DNA from: Echinococcus granulosus
Taxonomy: Eukaryota > Platyhelminthes > Cestoda > Cyclophyllidea > Taeniidae
Length of the DNA: 64,000 bases
Direction: 5' to 3'
Assembly (NCBI RefSeq): GCF_000524195.1
Contig: NW_020170419.1
Span: 1 to 64,000 of the forward strand
Shown here: positions 12,318-24,600 of the stretch, one piece after another
Layout of the letters: the number at the start of each line of letters is the position of its first letter
Position numbering within the stretch: the stretch's first letter is position 1
Translations under genes and position numbers: made by a program
The notes under the pieces: model-generated
Told to the model about the DNA's origin: nothing
Seen by the model: only the letters and a program-made list of their open reading frames with translations
Database searches by the model: none

Positions 12318-15300
12318 TGGAACTGCTCATTTTCTTTTTCCATGCACACACATAGCCAGACTTTGCTACGCTGTTGCAATCGCACATTCATTCACACACT
12401 GCTCGGACCATGTCTGTGAATTTAGAAGCGGAATGGAATATACATTCAGCGAGATGTCGAAGACGGAGAAACTTTTTTCCAAAATAACCTTGGAAACGGG
12501 TTGATCATTACGCAACTGGTGGGATGAGTGCTGGTCAAAATTTAGCTTCGAGGGTCACAAATTCGAAGTGGTCTAAAAGTGGACGTTCTTTTGTTCTCGA
12601 ATCAGTAAACTGAGGAGGCAGTTCCCTCGTCCATTGTTTGAAGCTTGTAACCACTGAAGTCCAGCCTGATTCCCTCACAGCATTCGGTGTCAAGGTAGGT
12701 TTAGTTTGGATAACTTTGTTTTGTAACGTGTGGAGAAGATGTTGAATGTGGTGGCAGAACCTGAGAATGTTTGGTAGTGGTAATGAGGTGTTCCAGAGTG
12801 GAGGTATCAAGCTCAGGAAGACTTTTTAGTCCTGACCACGATGAGGCATTGCATTTCACTCGCAATTAGAAGACACAGTCTACATCAATCGAGAAGGGGA
12901 GGGGTCATGGAAGCTGGTAGATAAATGGCATTCACACAAAGACCTTCCAAGAGAGGACAATAGGCTTCAAAGGTTTTCACCCTCTTCCTCACCTCTCGTC
13001 AAGCGAATGAGAAGGTTTATCATTGGTTATATCCATCCCACTCATCCACTATCCCACTCCACGCTGCCAGGGCGGGCATTTGTTCGTTCGCAGAAGGTCA
13101 TGCTTGGTGTTCAGCCAGAGCTGTTTGCTTGCTGAAGGCTTGAGGCCCATTTACTTGACAAGACACGGCTTGAAGGTGTTCGAGACAAAAAACTTCTTTA
13201 AGAACATCTATGACTGGTAAACCAGTCGGAATAAAGGCTTGTCCCTCGAAGACAACGCACGCCCTGTTGCGAAACGTAACTTCAACATTTTCACTTTAGC
13301 ATTCTCCGTAGTCTGCTGAAGTCATTGCCTGTTTTCCACTGTCTTGGTTTCCCAAGACAGATGGTGACACCTCAACCAAGTTTGTTTCGTTCCCGATTCA
13401 GTTGATGGTATCCTTGAATTTCCTCCTGATCTATCCATTAATTCAGTATTCCTCTTTGATAAGTCCACCAAACTTGACAGCTGAGTGCAGGAAGCTACCC
13501 CAAGCTTCCACCTTCTTGAAGGCTCTAGAAACCTATAGCATTTGGCGATCACCCTGACCTTCTTCTGATTGGCCAAGTTGGCGGTGGAGACACCTTGAAA
13601 TCAGAGCCGGTTAAAGTACCATAAACGGGCGAGAAGAGCCTGCTGGGGGACATCCATAACCTCGGAAGACGTTTCTTTTTCGAGGCCAAGTCCTGAGCCC
13701 TCTAGAACGTTGCATCCTCGCTCACTCCCTCCTGATTGGCTGGGATTGCATATAAGGTCAAGTGCAATCAAATATCATTGAATGCGTGAGAACGAAACCA
13801 TCCCGGCTCTCCGACACTTTCTTCTATCTAGCCATCTAGGTGTAGACTGTACTCCCCTGCTTCCCCATACCTGTCGGCGAACAAAGTCGTCTGTATCGAT
13901 GCCTGCCCACTGAGTACCCCGGTTTGGAATTCGACAGGATCAGGATCTGAGCTCACGCATGCAAACATCGCTCTACAACAGGGGTCATCTCATGCCTCCA
14001 ACATTTGCGCCGTGCTCCGGTTACCTTGTGCTCGTCGGCAATAGGACATTCGTGTTGAAGTCTTCGGATCTCAACAGCGTCTGTCCACACGCATAAACGA
14101 GGTACTTCTCCCTCTCTCCGAGTTGTCTTTGAGTGCTCCACGAAGTTTAAAAGCAGCTGTCCTGATGTGATGGATGCGCATTACTTCGTAGTCATGGCCA
14201 CAAGGAGCGAGGAAGGCGCCCCGGTGGAGCAGCTTTAGAGGAATAGCATCCAATGTGCGCCAGTCTGTGAGCCACTCCCCAGGACGTGTCCACTGAACCT
14301 GATGAATGGGATTGGGGCTTGTCAATTTACCGAGTCGAATTTCGAATTTGTAGGAGGATCTTGACACTTGGGCATTTCATGAAGGTACGGAATGTGGTAG
14401 CAGAATGTGTTATCCAAAAATGATGGTGAAGCCCTTCATGGCAGATATGCGGTGTTGAAGATGACACCCGACTTTTGATGGCCTTTAAGAAGGGTGCTCT
14501 GCTATTGGTCAAAATGTGGCCCTGGACGCTTAAGCCATGTTTGGGCCTCTACCGCACGGATATCTATCACTGACTCGCATAAGTAGGTTAAGGGTGCGGT
14601 ACCAGTAGAGGGCGTGGTTTCTTTGTCCTGAATTTCCGGAATTTTGATTGGTTGCAATATTAGCAAATCAGTGTGCACTGGCAGTGTTTTTCAAGACGCT
14701 TTAGAATTGTTCTGGAAGGAAACGCTTCCAGTAAATCTGGACGGAATCGGCTTCTGAGGCTGTGAATTCTTATACACTTCAGACGGCTGATTGGCCTGTG
14801 ACGAGAGACGTCTTCTGTAGGGCCATTCTGGGCCAACTAACATCTAGCTGGTTATCCCCGTTAAGCCGTTTCAGAACGTCACAGATATTGTAATTCACCT
14901 ATAAACTGGGTTACGATTTCATCTACCAATTCCTGCTTGGACGTGTTTTCAGGACAGAGGTCAACCTTTCCTCGTCCAGTCGTCTTCAGGTGAGTTCAAA
15001 CACCCTCAACGAATTTTGTCCCAGGTGGATGTCCAAACCCTCCTTTGAAGTGGAATCATAATCTGTCAAAAAGACTCTACATAGAATGACTCCGAACAAA
15101 AGTTGCTCTTTTTCTAAAATGAAGGATCATTTACATCAGGTGGTAAAAAAATGTCCTTTATCGATGTATCCATTTACACCGAACAGAAACAGGGTGGAAG
15201 GAGAAGAGGTCAAAATGCAACACAAATCAAAACAAAGCGCGCAGAGAATGAGTGACCCAGAGGGTGCGTAATTGCCCTCACTACTTCAGCTCTAAAAGAA

Positions 15301-15338
15301 AGAAGAACAGAGAAGCGGTCAGTATCAATTCCTTTCCT
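12318..15338. other. Convergent intergenic region, AMD1 to NME8-like gene
   Basis: This 3.0-kb stretch lies between the 3' ends of two genes and should contain both 3' UTRs. No coding exon was recognised. It holds a candidate AMD1 poly(A) signal and three CTGATTGGC motifs (13566, 13732, 14788). No repeat family was established here. Confidence 0.6.
13230..13235 (+). terminator. Candidate polyadenylation signal of AMD1
   Basis: This AATAAA lies 913 nt beyond the AMD1 stop codon. It was found by eye, and closer variant signals could be used instead, so the assignment is weak. Confidence 0.25.
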
Positions 15339-15886
15339 CTAATCTCCGGTTTGATGAAAGTGGCACTCACTGGGAAGCAGTTTCTTCACCCTCCACCTCG
15401 GTCGAGTTTGATTGTTGGGATTCGCCTCCTCGACATTTGCCTCCTCAGTCGCCTCCGTCGTCTCCTGAAGTTCTTGGGGAGGTGGTGATGTAATTGTGGT
15501 CCCATCGTCCTCAACAGTAGCTCTCATGTCAGTGTCTTCTTTAACCTCCTCAATTGTTGTGGGGGGTTGAGTTTCTTCAACTGATACTGTTTTTGACTTC
15601 CCACTTTTGCTGTGCGAGCCCTCAGACTTTCCTTTTTTCTTCCCTTTTGATTTCTCTACCACTTTTTCGTGTTCTTTCTCAGTCTTCTCCTCTTCCTTCT
15701 CATAAATTTGTCTCTCTTCCTCCTCTTCTGCGTTCTCTTCCTCTTCCTCCTCTTCTTCCTCTGTCTCTTCTAGAGTCGATCTAGCTCGACGCTTTTCATG
15801 ACATCTTCGACGCTTTTCACAACGGGACATTCGCTCTTCATATTCCTCCTCATTTTCATCCTCCCGTTGCTCTTCATTGCAGAAGT
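15339..15886 (-). other. Acidic, Lys/Glu-rich C-terminal exon of the NME8-like protein
   Basis: The last exon encodes about 182 residues after a short acidic exon (16589-16539, rich in Asp, Glu and Tyr). It starts with a charged stretch containing EERMSRCEKRRR, then a long glutamate run, then a Lys/Ser-rich segment (SKGKKKGKSEGSHSKSGKSK), and ends in a Thr/Glu/Pro-rich tail. A glutamate-rich C-terminus is also described for sea urchin IC1. The composition suggests disorder or a single charged helix. Its repetitive GAA/GAG codons make indels between assemblies likely. Confidence 0.8.
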
Positions 15887-18800
15887 CTAAAAATTTGGAA
15901 TACATTATTCCAGTCTTCCACACTAGAATTTGCCATGCTTTTGTGCCTAACTTTGCGCAGTGGCTGCTTAAGCGCATCTCATTATTTATACGTTTGTTTT
16001 TAGGTGAAAAGTGGGAATTTATAAATGCCTCGTGGCTGATTTCTGAGGAGATAGAGGTCTCCGAACCGGCATAACCGCGAACCACTGTGCTAGTTTTGTG
16101 ACACCAGCTGCTATTTCCACCGATGCAAAGGCAAACGTAGAATAGAGGAGCGTCGGGCTTGTCAAGGCTTTAACGGGCACGTCGATGAAATGACTTCAAT
16201 GTCAGCTATGACACCCTCTTAAATTAGATAGAAAAGTAACACAACTCGGTAATCGTTCTTTTAAAATCAAGTCGAATGGCTGATTGCCCTTCTTTTTAGT
16301 GCTAAAAAATTGCGATTTTGTATTTTTAAAATGTTTGTGATAAATAAGCTCCCGCAACGGCTTTGGTTTTCGGGAAAAAACTAAATGAGTACTGGTGCAG
16401 TGCTTTTTTGGTGCAATTAAAAATCAGAAAAAACTTTCTAAAACTCGGTTATTGTTTAAGCGAACAAACAAACTCGCGCAAATTTAAAGTTGTCGAACAA
16501 AGGTAGGGATTTTGGAAACAAAGGGCAACCCCCATTACCATCATCATCGTAGTCATACTCGTCATCTTCATCTTCTTCTTCAATGAAACCTATTTCACAT
16601 TTAATAGGTTAATGTTAAGGATTTTTATAAAAAAAAAGAGAAAATGCCTCAATCATTTTTATTTTAGTTATTAAGACGTGCTTACAGCTGCCGTCGCTGT
16701 CGTGCGAACCACTAGAGAATATCAGTCGAATGCTCTTTTTAGCTTCTTCCACACTGGAACTTCCATGCACAGCGTTGTCGCGGATGTTCCTGCCATACGT
16801 GGCTCGAAGACTAGGTCGATTTCAGTGAAAGAGGAAGGTCACCGCTTACCACACATCCTCCGGTTTGACACTATCACAAAAAGGTCATTTTTTAAAAATT
16901 CGTTTATGATTTAGCCACTCCCTAGAACTTTCCTAAGTGTATGACTCATTTCAACTTACTCTGGAGGATAGCTGTCAACTGCGACATCAGGATCCGTGGG
17001 TCCAATTAATTTCGCCCACTTCTTGACAGCGTCTTGGGCCTTCAAGACCAACGCCAGCGATGGTCCACTAAAACCAAATCCGTTACCATCCCCCCAAATT
17101 ACGATGTCATATGGCGAACTAGGTCGTCAAAGTAAGGTTTATCCACCTCCCTCTCGTAGATGACACGAACGTCTTCAGGCAGGAGTTGAACCTCCTTTTT
17201 GGCGGCGATTTTAAAACTTGCTCGTTTGATGTCGTCCAAAATTTCGTCCCAAGCTGGTTGGCTATCGGGTTTAAGCAAAGCAAAAGTTTCTTCTACGGGG
17301 AAAAAGCGAATAACCGTATTCTGAGCCTGCGGTTCGGCGATGGTGCCATCAATCCATGTGAGATCGTCCTCTTTCGGAATCTCCGGGAAGGACGAGTACT
17401 TTCCTCGAAGAGAATCTGGACTGTCCTTCAAGGCTTGGGCGTAAGACTCGGGACCTAAAATGTCCTTCAACGCCCTGGGCCCGTCCTGTAACAAGATATT
17501 GCCTCTTAAGCGATTTCTGTAGAAGAATATTTGAGCCCAAAATAAACAAGCCTAAACCCACAGCTTTGCAAGCCATTATAATAAATGACGGTCCAGAAGT
17601 CATAACAGAGATAAGACCTTCAAAGAGAGTGAGAGAAGCCAAATCAGCGTAGTGCTCGCGAGCTTCTTCCTCAGTGAAGGTGTAGTCCTTGGTGGAGAGG
17701 ACTTTGAAGCCGTTTGCTTCCAAGTCAGTGATAACTGCGTGGCGATAGCTTCCGTAAGCTGGTGGTTTGACCAGCACGATAACTCGGGGTGGACCCTGGT
17801 ATTCAGGCACTCCGGAAGAACCCTCACTGATCTCATCATCCATGAGAGAGTCCTTTTTTTCTTCCATGGGATGAACACTGGGTCTTATCTCCTCAGTATC
17901 TGGGACGTAGACAATTACTCGCCGTGGGGTGAATTCTGGATAGAGCATTTTTATCGCCCTTTTGATGAAAAATAATGTTTTAATACTTGAGAATGTCCCG
18001 GTTTATAAAGAGCAAGTGGAATGAAGAACCTTGTACTTTACCTCGGATTAGGAAATGACGATTAATAAAACAAAATAAGCATAGATTCGACAGGGAAATG
18101 ATGCTTTTACTCACTTTTCAGCTGTAGCCGACGTTTTCGGTATAGTTAAACAACTATTTGGTTTTCCATCACCAAATTTATCACGAATACTAGGAAGTGA
18201 ACGATCAGTCGGACAGTTGTCTGATCAAGTTAACAGATGGATGAGGGGAATGACAATTGTAGCAATGAGTACCTCTTAAAGTTTTCGTCTTCTAAGGGGC
18301 CTTCGCTGCTTTTTGGGCCAATAAATTTGGCAATCTCATTGAAAACGCCTTCGGAACCTCTTGCCACAATGAGGACGCGCAGAGGATCCCTCATCAATTT
18401 GTTGATACGCGATGCGTAATCAGGTTCATCGATTTCATCCGCAAGAAGTTCACTTGCCATATCGATGTCTAATTTGATGACTGCATCTTGTAGTATTTCA
18501 TATTTAGCATCTTTAAACTACAAAATAAATACAAAAATACAATAAATACTCACGGTTTCTATGATTGCCTCCGCAGTTTCTTCACGGAGATCAGGGTGTA
18601 AAACCACAGGACAGCATTCCTCGTCGACTTCTACAAATCAAAAAGGAGATAGGAAGGTCTCATTAGTAAACCTCTTTGAGTTCTCTTTCGTTTGGCCTCA
18701 GCAGCTTTTTCTTCTTCAATAACCTTTAAGTAGGGATCTTCAATCTCAACTCGAGCGATCTCTCCTGCCAAAACAGCATGTTCTTGCTTTAGCATTTCAT

Positions 18801-19189
18801 GAATAGTAGTTCTAATATCAGGACAATTGACACCTTTGATGACTCCGACAAGAGATTGTCCCTTAAATAAAGCCACTCAACTTTCCTTACTCCGTACAAA
18901 AGAAAGTAGGGCTCTGAACGGCCGCGATACTTATCGAGAGTATCAACTCTATCCACATTTGCGGCAGCAAAGCATAACTTCGCATCATTTAGCTCCTCTT
19001 TTATTTTTTTAAACAGATTTTTAACTGACTGGCAAGGACCACTCCATTCTTGATAAATATCAATCACTTTTTAGGTTAATCACCTTAATTAAGAAGTTTA
19101 CCTTTAAGACCATCCTTTGACATTAAATCTTCCCAATCCTCCTGGCTATTTACTTCAATTTGAAAGTCATCTTTTCCAGCCTTATTCAT
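15339..19189 (-). CDS. NME8: Thioredoxin / triple NDP-kinase domain protein, NME8 (TXNDC3) type
   Basis: Family members are axonemal proteins, including the outer-arm dynein intermediate chain IC1 of sea urchin sperm; human NME8 (TXNDC3) is linked to cilia. My exon model, in transcript order, is 19189-19102, 19066-18891, 18861-18672, 18630-18554, 18517-18273, 18189-18115, 17958-17562, 17485-17103, 17067-16960, 16810-16686, 16589-16539 and 15886-15339. All junctions are GT-AG and in phase, giving about 820 aa. Domains: thioredoxin about 10-115 (WSGPC at 37-41), NDPK1 about 157-290 (SIRDKFG), NDPK2 about 342-475 (MTSGPSFIIMACKA, ILGPESYAQA), NDPK3 about 482-617 (FALLKPD, MTSGPSLALVLK, LIGPTDP, LRATYG, NAVHGSSS). 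A charged, Glu-rich tail occupies about 620-820. Only NDPK3 keeps the catalytic-type histidine (His595). The first thioredoxin Cys is Ser. ATG 19189 is the first plausible start. The paralogue NME9 is an alternative name, but three NDPK units favour NME8/IC1. Confidence 0.9.
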
Positions 19190-21668
19190 TTCTGCTAAAT
19201 AAAAACCTACGCAATAAGTTAAATTATCGCGATAAAATATCCATAGAACAAGGTCAAAGTTTGCTTGCTTAAACGCCTTTACAAAGAAAATTTCAATAAA
19301 GCATTATGTTGCCATGTTCTATGGCGTAATGAGTTAAAAAAAGTTGAGAGGAATAATATCTGAAAGCATCAGTAATTTATTCATAATAAAATAGAGGCGA
19401 TGACACCAGGTTGCTTCGATGTTATGGCCAGGTAAAATTTCAGTTTGGTAAAAATGACTGTATTCTTTTATATGTTTGCAAAACTGTTTAGTTTAAGGGT
19501 TTGCATGGTAAAGCATTTTTTGTGAAAATATTCCTGGGTTTCAAAATTAGTAATACGCGATTGAATTCAACTAAAAATTACCCAAAAGCCAAGGGACTAT
19601 CTATCTTAATATAAAGCAAAGAGGTTAAGCATATTTAGTCAAGCTTTGTTCGTGTGATTTATGTAAAAATTTTGGATTCGTATGTAAGTAAGAGTTAATT
19701 TTACATGCGCAGCATAGACAGCCATCCAGTAGCGTTACTTGTTAGCATTTATCTGCAGAAACCAAAGTGGATATCCGCTAACATTGGGTCCGCTTTCCGT
19801 GGTTACCAGTGTAGATCACCGAAACTTCCCTGAAGACGAAAAACAGCACTAACATGAGCCGGTCACTATTGGCATAGCCCGGCGAAAGTAAAAAGTTTGG
19901 CCCTGACTTTTGGAACAGAAGAGGTTATTTGATAGTCTAATTTATAGCCAAGCCATTGCATTTAGCTTTCATAAAGTTGAGCAGCAGAAACCACACAAAC
20001 GCTTAAAGTAGTTTCTGCTTCTACCGCTAAGCTTTGATATTTTGCATTGCTCTGATTTTGGATAGGGGAGGGCCTAAGTATTTGCATCTGTGTTTTCTCT
20101 CGGATGCGTGAAATTTATTCACGCCAACAACTTATGCTACTCTTTTTGTTAGTTGCATGCTTTAAAAAGCATAATTTTGCTTTTATGCATTTTTATGTTG
20201 AGGCATTACAATAATTCTGGTCGTACCTGCACATCGTTGAGCGGCACTTTAAATTGTTTTAAATAAATAATTTATATGTTTGAATTATATTTAAATTAAA
20301 AAATTTTTTAAGGTATTTAATCAGTAAAGTTGTTGGTATTCGCTAAATTAGATTTTGTCACCTTAAATATCTTTGGCGGGTTTTTGGACCGTTTTCTGCG
20401 TTCATGGTGTGGGCGTTTGTTCCTTAAATGGGTAAGGGTTTATAAGCCTTATCTGACGCCTTTTGTCTCTAACGCCCTAATACTTTTTGTATTTTTGCTC
20501 CCTTTTTTTGCCCCTTTTTGAACTTCCTATGCTGTTTCAACATTTTTTGCTGCTTGCATTATTCTATTGCTTGTTATTTTCATTATTTACTGCATACAGC
20601 GGTTTGCGGCATTAATGTGTATCTTCTCAAGTCACTTTTCATGTGAGGTGTATGGCTGGCTAGCTTTCCATATAGGTTGCTTTCTTTCTTTTCTTAACTT
20701 CGCTGGACACTTTATCATACAGTTTAAGGAATATTTCTATTTGTTTTGCGTATGTGCGATAGCCTTTAACAAGTTTTTTCTGAATTTTGCTTGGCCTTTA
20801 TCCATTTATGAAAATAAGGCAGCCCATTTTTCTTGCCAAAATCGTTTGAATTCTTTGTCGAAACAGCGTTCTTTTCCAAATCCACACTTTTAACAAGTTA
20901 CCAACCCTCTTTGTCCATAAATGTAGACCTGCTTCATCTTTTTTTCTTAAAATACTTTAGTTTTCCAAAACATTGTTTACACTTTAAGGGCGTTTATATA
21001 TCAAACTTACGATTTCTTGAACCCTTTCAATCTAGATAAATAAAGTTCCATTTAAAAGTGCCTTTTGAATAAATACCGCGACTTCAGCAAGTCTAATCGC
21101 ACAGATTATTCAGGCTAATTTTTTTCAATTATTAAACCTGAAGTTGTTGGGAACTTTTTGTTCGGTATGTAAGTAAAATTTGGCATTTGCTTCGATCGTT
21201 GTCTTCCGTGAAAATTTGGGACCACAACTTCACTATTTTATCGGTACATTTTGACGAAATTCAGTACCATTTTAGGGTCAGCTAAATGCTAGATTTTATT
21301 CCTGAATCCATACCTTCTTTTTCTATTCTTTTTTCCTCCTCCTCCCCAAAACAAATGTCACGACCTCTCTATGCTGTTAAAAGGCCAGTTTTCTACCCGT
21401 AATTTTTTGCACTATCATTTCCTGACATTCATAAATGCATAACGCATCTATCGTCCCCCCTGGCTGAGGTAAACATGCTCAAATTCATCAGTTTAATGTC
21501 TTCTGTTTTAAAAAGTCGGGGAAAAATATCCGGCCTTTTGAATGCATGTCTAAAATCGACAGCTGAATGCGTCCACTTCTGTGCAGTCGTGGTATAAGGC
21601 CGATGTTGTGATTACTATTGTTTGAATAGAATACACCTGTTTGTGTATGAGTGTGTGGTTGTGACCGG
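19190..21668. other. Divergent intergenic region, NME8-like gene to abLIM
   Basis: This 2.5-kb stretch separates two head-to-head starts, so it should hold the promoters of both genes. It is AT-rich, especially 19,200-19,700 and 20,150-21,050. Open frames in it translate to Phe/Leu-rich low-complexity peptides typical of T-rich DNA, not recognisable proteins. No convincing TATA or initiator could be assigned by eye. Confidence 0.6.
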
Positions 21669-24600
21669 ATGGATGCCCGTGTATTGTGAGTATCTGCATC
21701 AAATTTGTTCTGTCTGCCCTCCAGGAAAGGTCTTGTGTGCCATCTGCAATAAACGCTGCCGAGGTACAGTGCTCAAAATCGAGGATCACTACCTCCACAA
21801 GCTCTGCTTCAAGTGCCACAGTAAGTTATCCCCCCTTCCTTAATCTCATCGTTTCGGGAGAGAAATAAACGTATCCATGTGATACCAGATAGGACTAAAA
21901 CTAGTAATAGTGCTACCTAGTTGTCTATCTCTCTCTTTACAATCCAGAGAGATGAATTTAGCACTCATACACTAGGGGGTTACTCGAAGCTTACATGAAG
22001 CAGCTCATTTGTCATGTATCCTGCTTGAGTTTGGAGGACATTCTACGGGTTTTAGGTGCAGTTTTGTGTGCCAATAACCATTAGTGGAGGAACATTTATC
22101 AAAGGTCAAATGGGTTAAGCAATGTGCATAAGCTCTTCTTCTTTCCTTTTATTTCCTTTTGGTGCTTCGTTCGAATTGCCGCCATTCTTAACATTCCGGA
22201 CATTAATCTTGGGGATATTCTTGGATTCACTCTACGCGAAAAAAGTGTTTCATCTCCAAATTTCATTTAGCTTGTTGAAATCCTGTTTTAGAAGACATCC
22301 CTTCACCCCTTAAGTATTTGACTATCTGTAGGAAGTATTTTTTTGGCTGCCGTAGATTTATCTATTCACGAGAGGCAAATAGGCAGCCTAGAGGTGGGTC
22401 TTCTTCGAAGAGAGGTGTAGAAGTGGTGGAGGTGTTCCCCTTCACCTTGGAAGCGATTGAGCAGGTTAATTAAGTAGCACCCAGCAGTAGAGTGAGAAAG
22501 ACGAATTTTGCATCACGAACCTGATATCCTCTACCCTGTTATCACTGATTTCGTCCGTGAAATTTGGTTGCAGGGTGTGGAAAAGCCCTGGATGAAAAGA
22601 ACTTCCAATTTCGTGATCAATGTCTCTACTGCCCTGAGGACTATCGACAGGAATATTCCACCAAATGTGCTGCATGTGGCAATCCTGTGGAGGGTGAAGT
22701 TGTCACAGCTTTGGGAAGTACCTTCCATACTTTCTGCCTTCGTTGCTTCTCTTGCAAGTGAGTGAAATATGTTGATATGCCATTGTTTAAAAGAAAACGC
22801 GATTTTGTGCCTTGAATTTTTGTCGATGCTTAGCGCGTTGATCCACATGGTTTTAAATTTGTGCGTTCAAGATTTAGTCATTCAACAAGACGTCACTTTA
22901 TTCATTTGTTGATTCATACATCCCGTATCCGTCTTGTATACATCTAGCCACCTTTTCATTCATCCTTCCATCCATTCTGTGTCCCATCCCTGCATCCTGT
23001 ATCCATGCGTCCATCAATCTTGTATCTATACCTCCATCCCTCCGCTCAACCATGCATCTATTTCCATTTCCTAAATTATTTTCTATCCGTTTTTTCCGCT
23101 TTATTTAAGTGAGGTGGATGGCTTTTCCTCCACTCTTCTCCGATACGGCATTAACATTCAAGGCGAAACAAATGCGGCACTTTTTTCAAGTGCATAGAAC
23201 CGCCTCTTCCCCTTGCTCCCTACCCGAGAAAAAACGGGAATTTTTCTTAATGCTTATTAATTAAACTTATCAGCAGCTATTGCCAACGCTTGAATATCCT
23301 CTTCTTTGACCATATGCGGCAGTGTTGTCGACTAGCTGACATCAAGGCGGAGCAATAGCTACTCCCTGGATTTCACTAACAGACGCAGAGGCTAGGGAGT
23401 GAAAGTCGGTGGATAAGTGGCCAATCTTCAAAAGACCTTTCAAGTATTATTACGTTTGTTTCCCCTTTTGTTGGCATGGAAACTTCATTGGTAGATTTGA
23501 CAGAGGCATTGAGGTGTCCTGAAAGCTCCTTTTATTCGGTCCTTGTTAATCCACTTTGTGGACATGGCGATGGACAGTGGTTATCTGCTACACCGTTTAG
23601 GGCAAGTCTGGATCTCCTTTGTCCACTCATTTCCACTACTGGAGCCGATAGGGGGATGGAATTGGTGCTCCCGACACCACACACGCACACAGCTTTCCCC
23701 CTTGCCGAGCATTATGGCAGACAAAATCTTAAAAGTAGAGGGATAACGCATTTCAGAGCCTTAAAATGAATGTTTGACTCCCTCTTAAATCCACGATCCC
23801 TTCAGTCACCCCCAATTTCCACTGATGTGTCTCAAAAATGATTTTCCCCTCAAGTGTTCTTTTTTTATCTCCCTCCAGATTTATTTCTTCTTCTCTTTTT
23901 CTCCTGATCTTCCAACAACTCATCTGTGAGTGAACGGTACCTCCAACAAAAGTTAATCTTCATGATTTTTAGGCTCGTACACAATGCACGCGTGATTTAC
24001 AGTCGTTGTCGTTCACAGTCTGAACTCCTCCTCCTCCTCCTTTCTTCCCCATCTGTCTTCCTCTCGTTTCCTCCGCCCACCCCCGCCTATCTATTTATTC
24101 TTAATGACACTTTTTCGAAACAAATGTCACTACTTCTAAGTCTAATTTCTGACTCAAATCCTGGTTGCGTAGCAACCAGAGTAACAAAATTGGTCGTCCT
24201 CCCCTATTCCGTAATTGACCTTTCCTTCCGTTTCCTTTTCCCCCATTTTTCCAACTTCTAGGTTAAGAAAATACCTGAATAACTTTTCCCATTTTCTTTT
24301 TTGCAGTTTGGGTTTTGAAATCATTTTTTAAAGTCACAATTTGCATTCACCAGTCAAGAGGGAGGAGGTGAAGGTGGGGTGTTTGGGGGAAGGGGGAACC
24401 GAAGGACGTGAAGGGGGACGAATTTAGTAGACCTTTCTTGTGTGAGAATGATAACAAATAAGGGGAAATATCTTCTTCCTGCTTATGTGCCAATTAATTT
24501 GTAGCTTAGTGATTAGTGAGACTGATTTTTTTCGGTGGTTTTTTTGGTACTCTCTGATTCATCTACTGGTGCCTAATTTATGCAGATAGTTGAGGTGCCA

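Noticed and set aside
16878..16898. A 21-nt micro-exon between exons 9 and 10 of the NME8-like gene.
   Set aside because: Joining 16960 directly to 16810 gives exactly the family spacing (GPTDP to LRATYG); the micro-exon would insert seven extra residues.
18190..18224. Earlier acceptor (GATCAG) for exon 6 of the NME8-like gene.
   Set aside because: It gives the wrong phase and an early stop. The acceptor CCTAG at 18191-18190 restores SIRDKFG in frame.
20330..21039. Phe/Leu-rich frames resembling membrane proteins in the NME8-abLIM spacer.
   Set aside because: T-rich DNA yields such peptides in any frame. There are no family motifs or coding-like composition.
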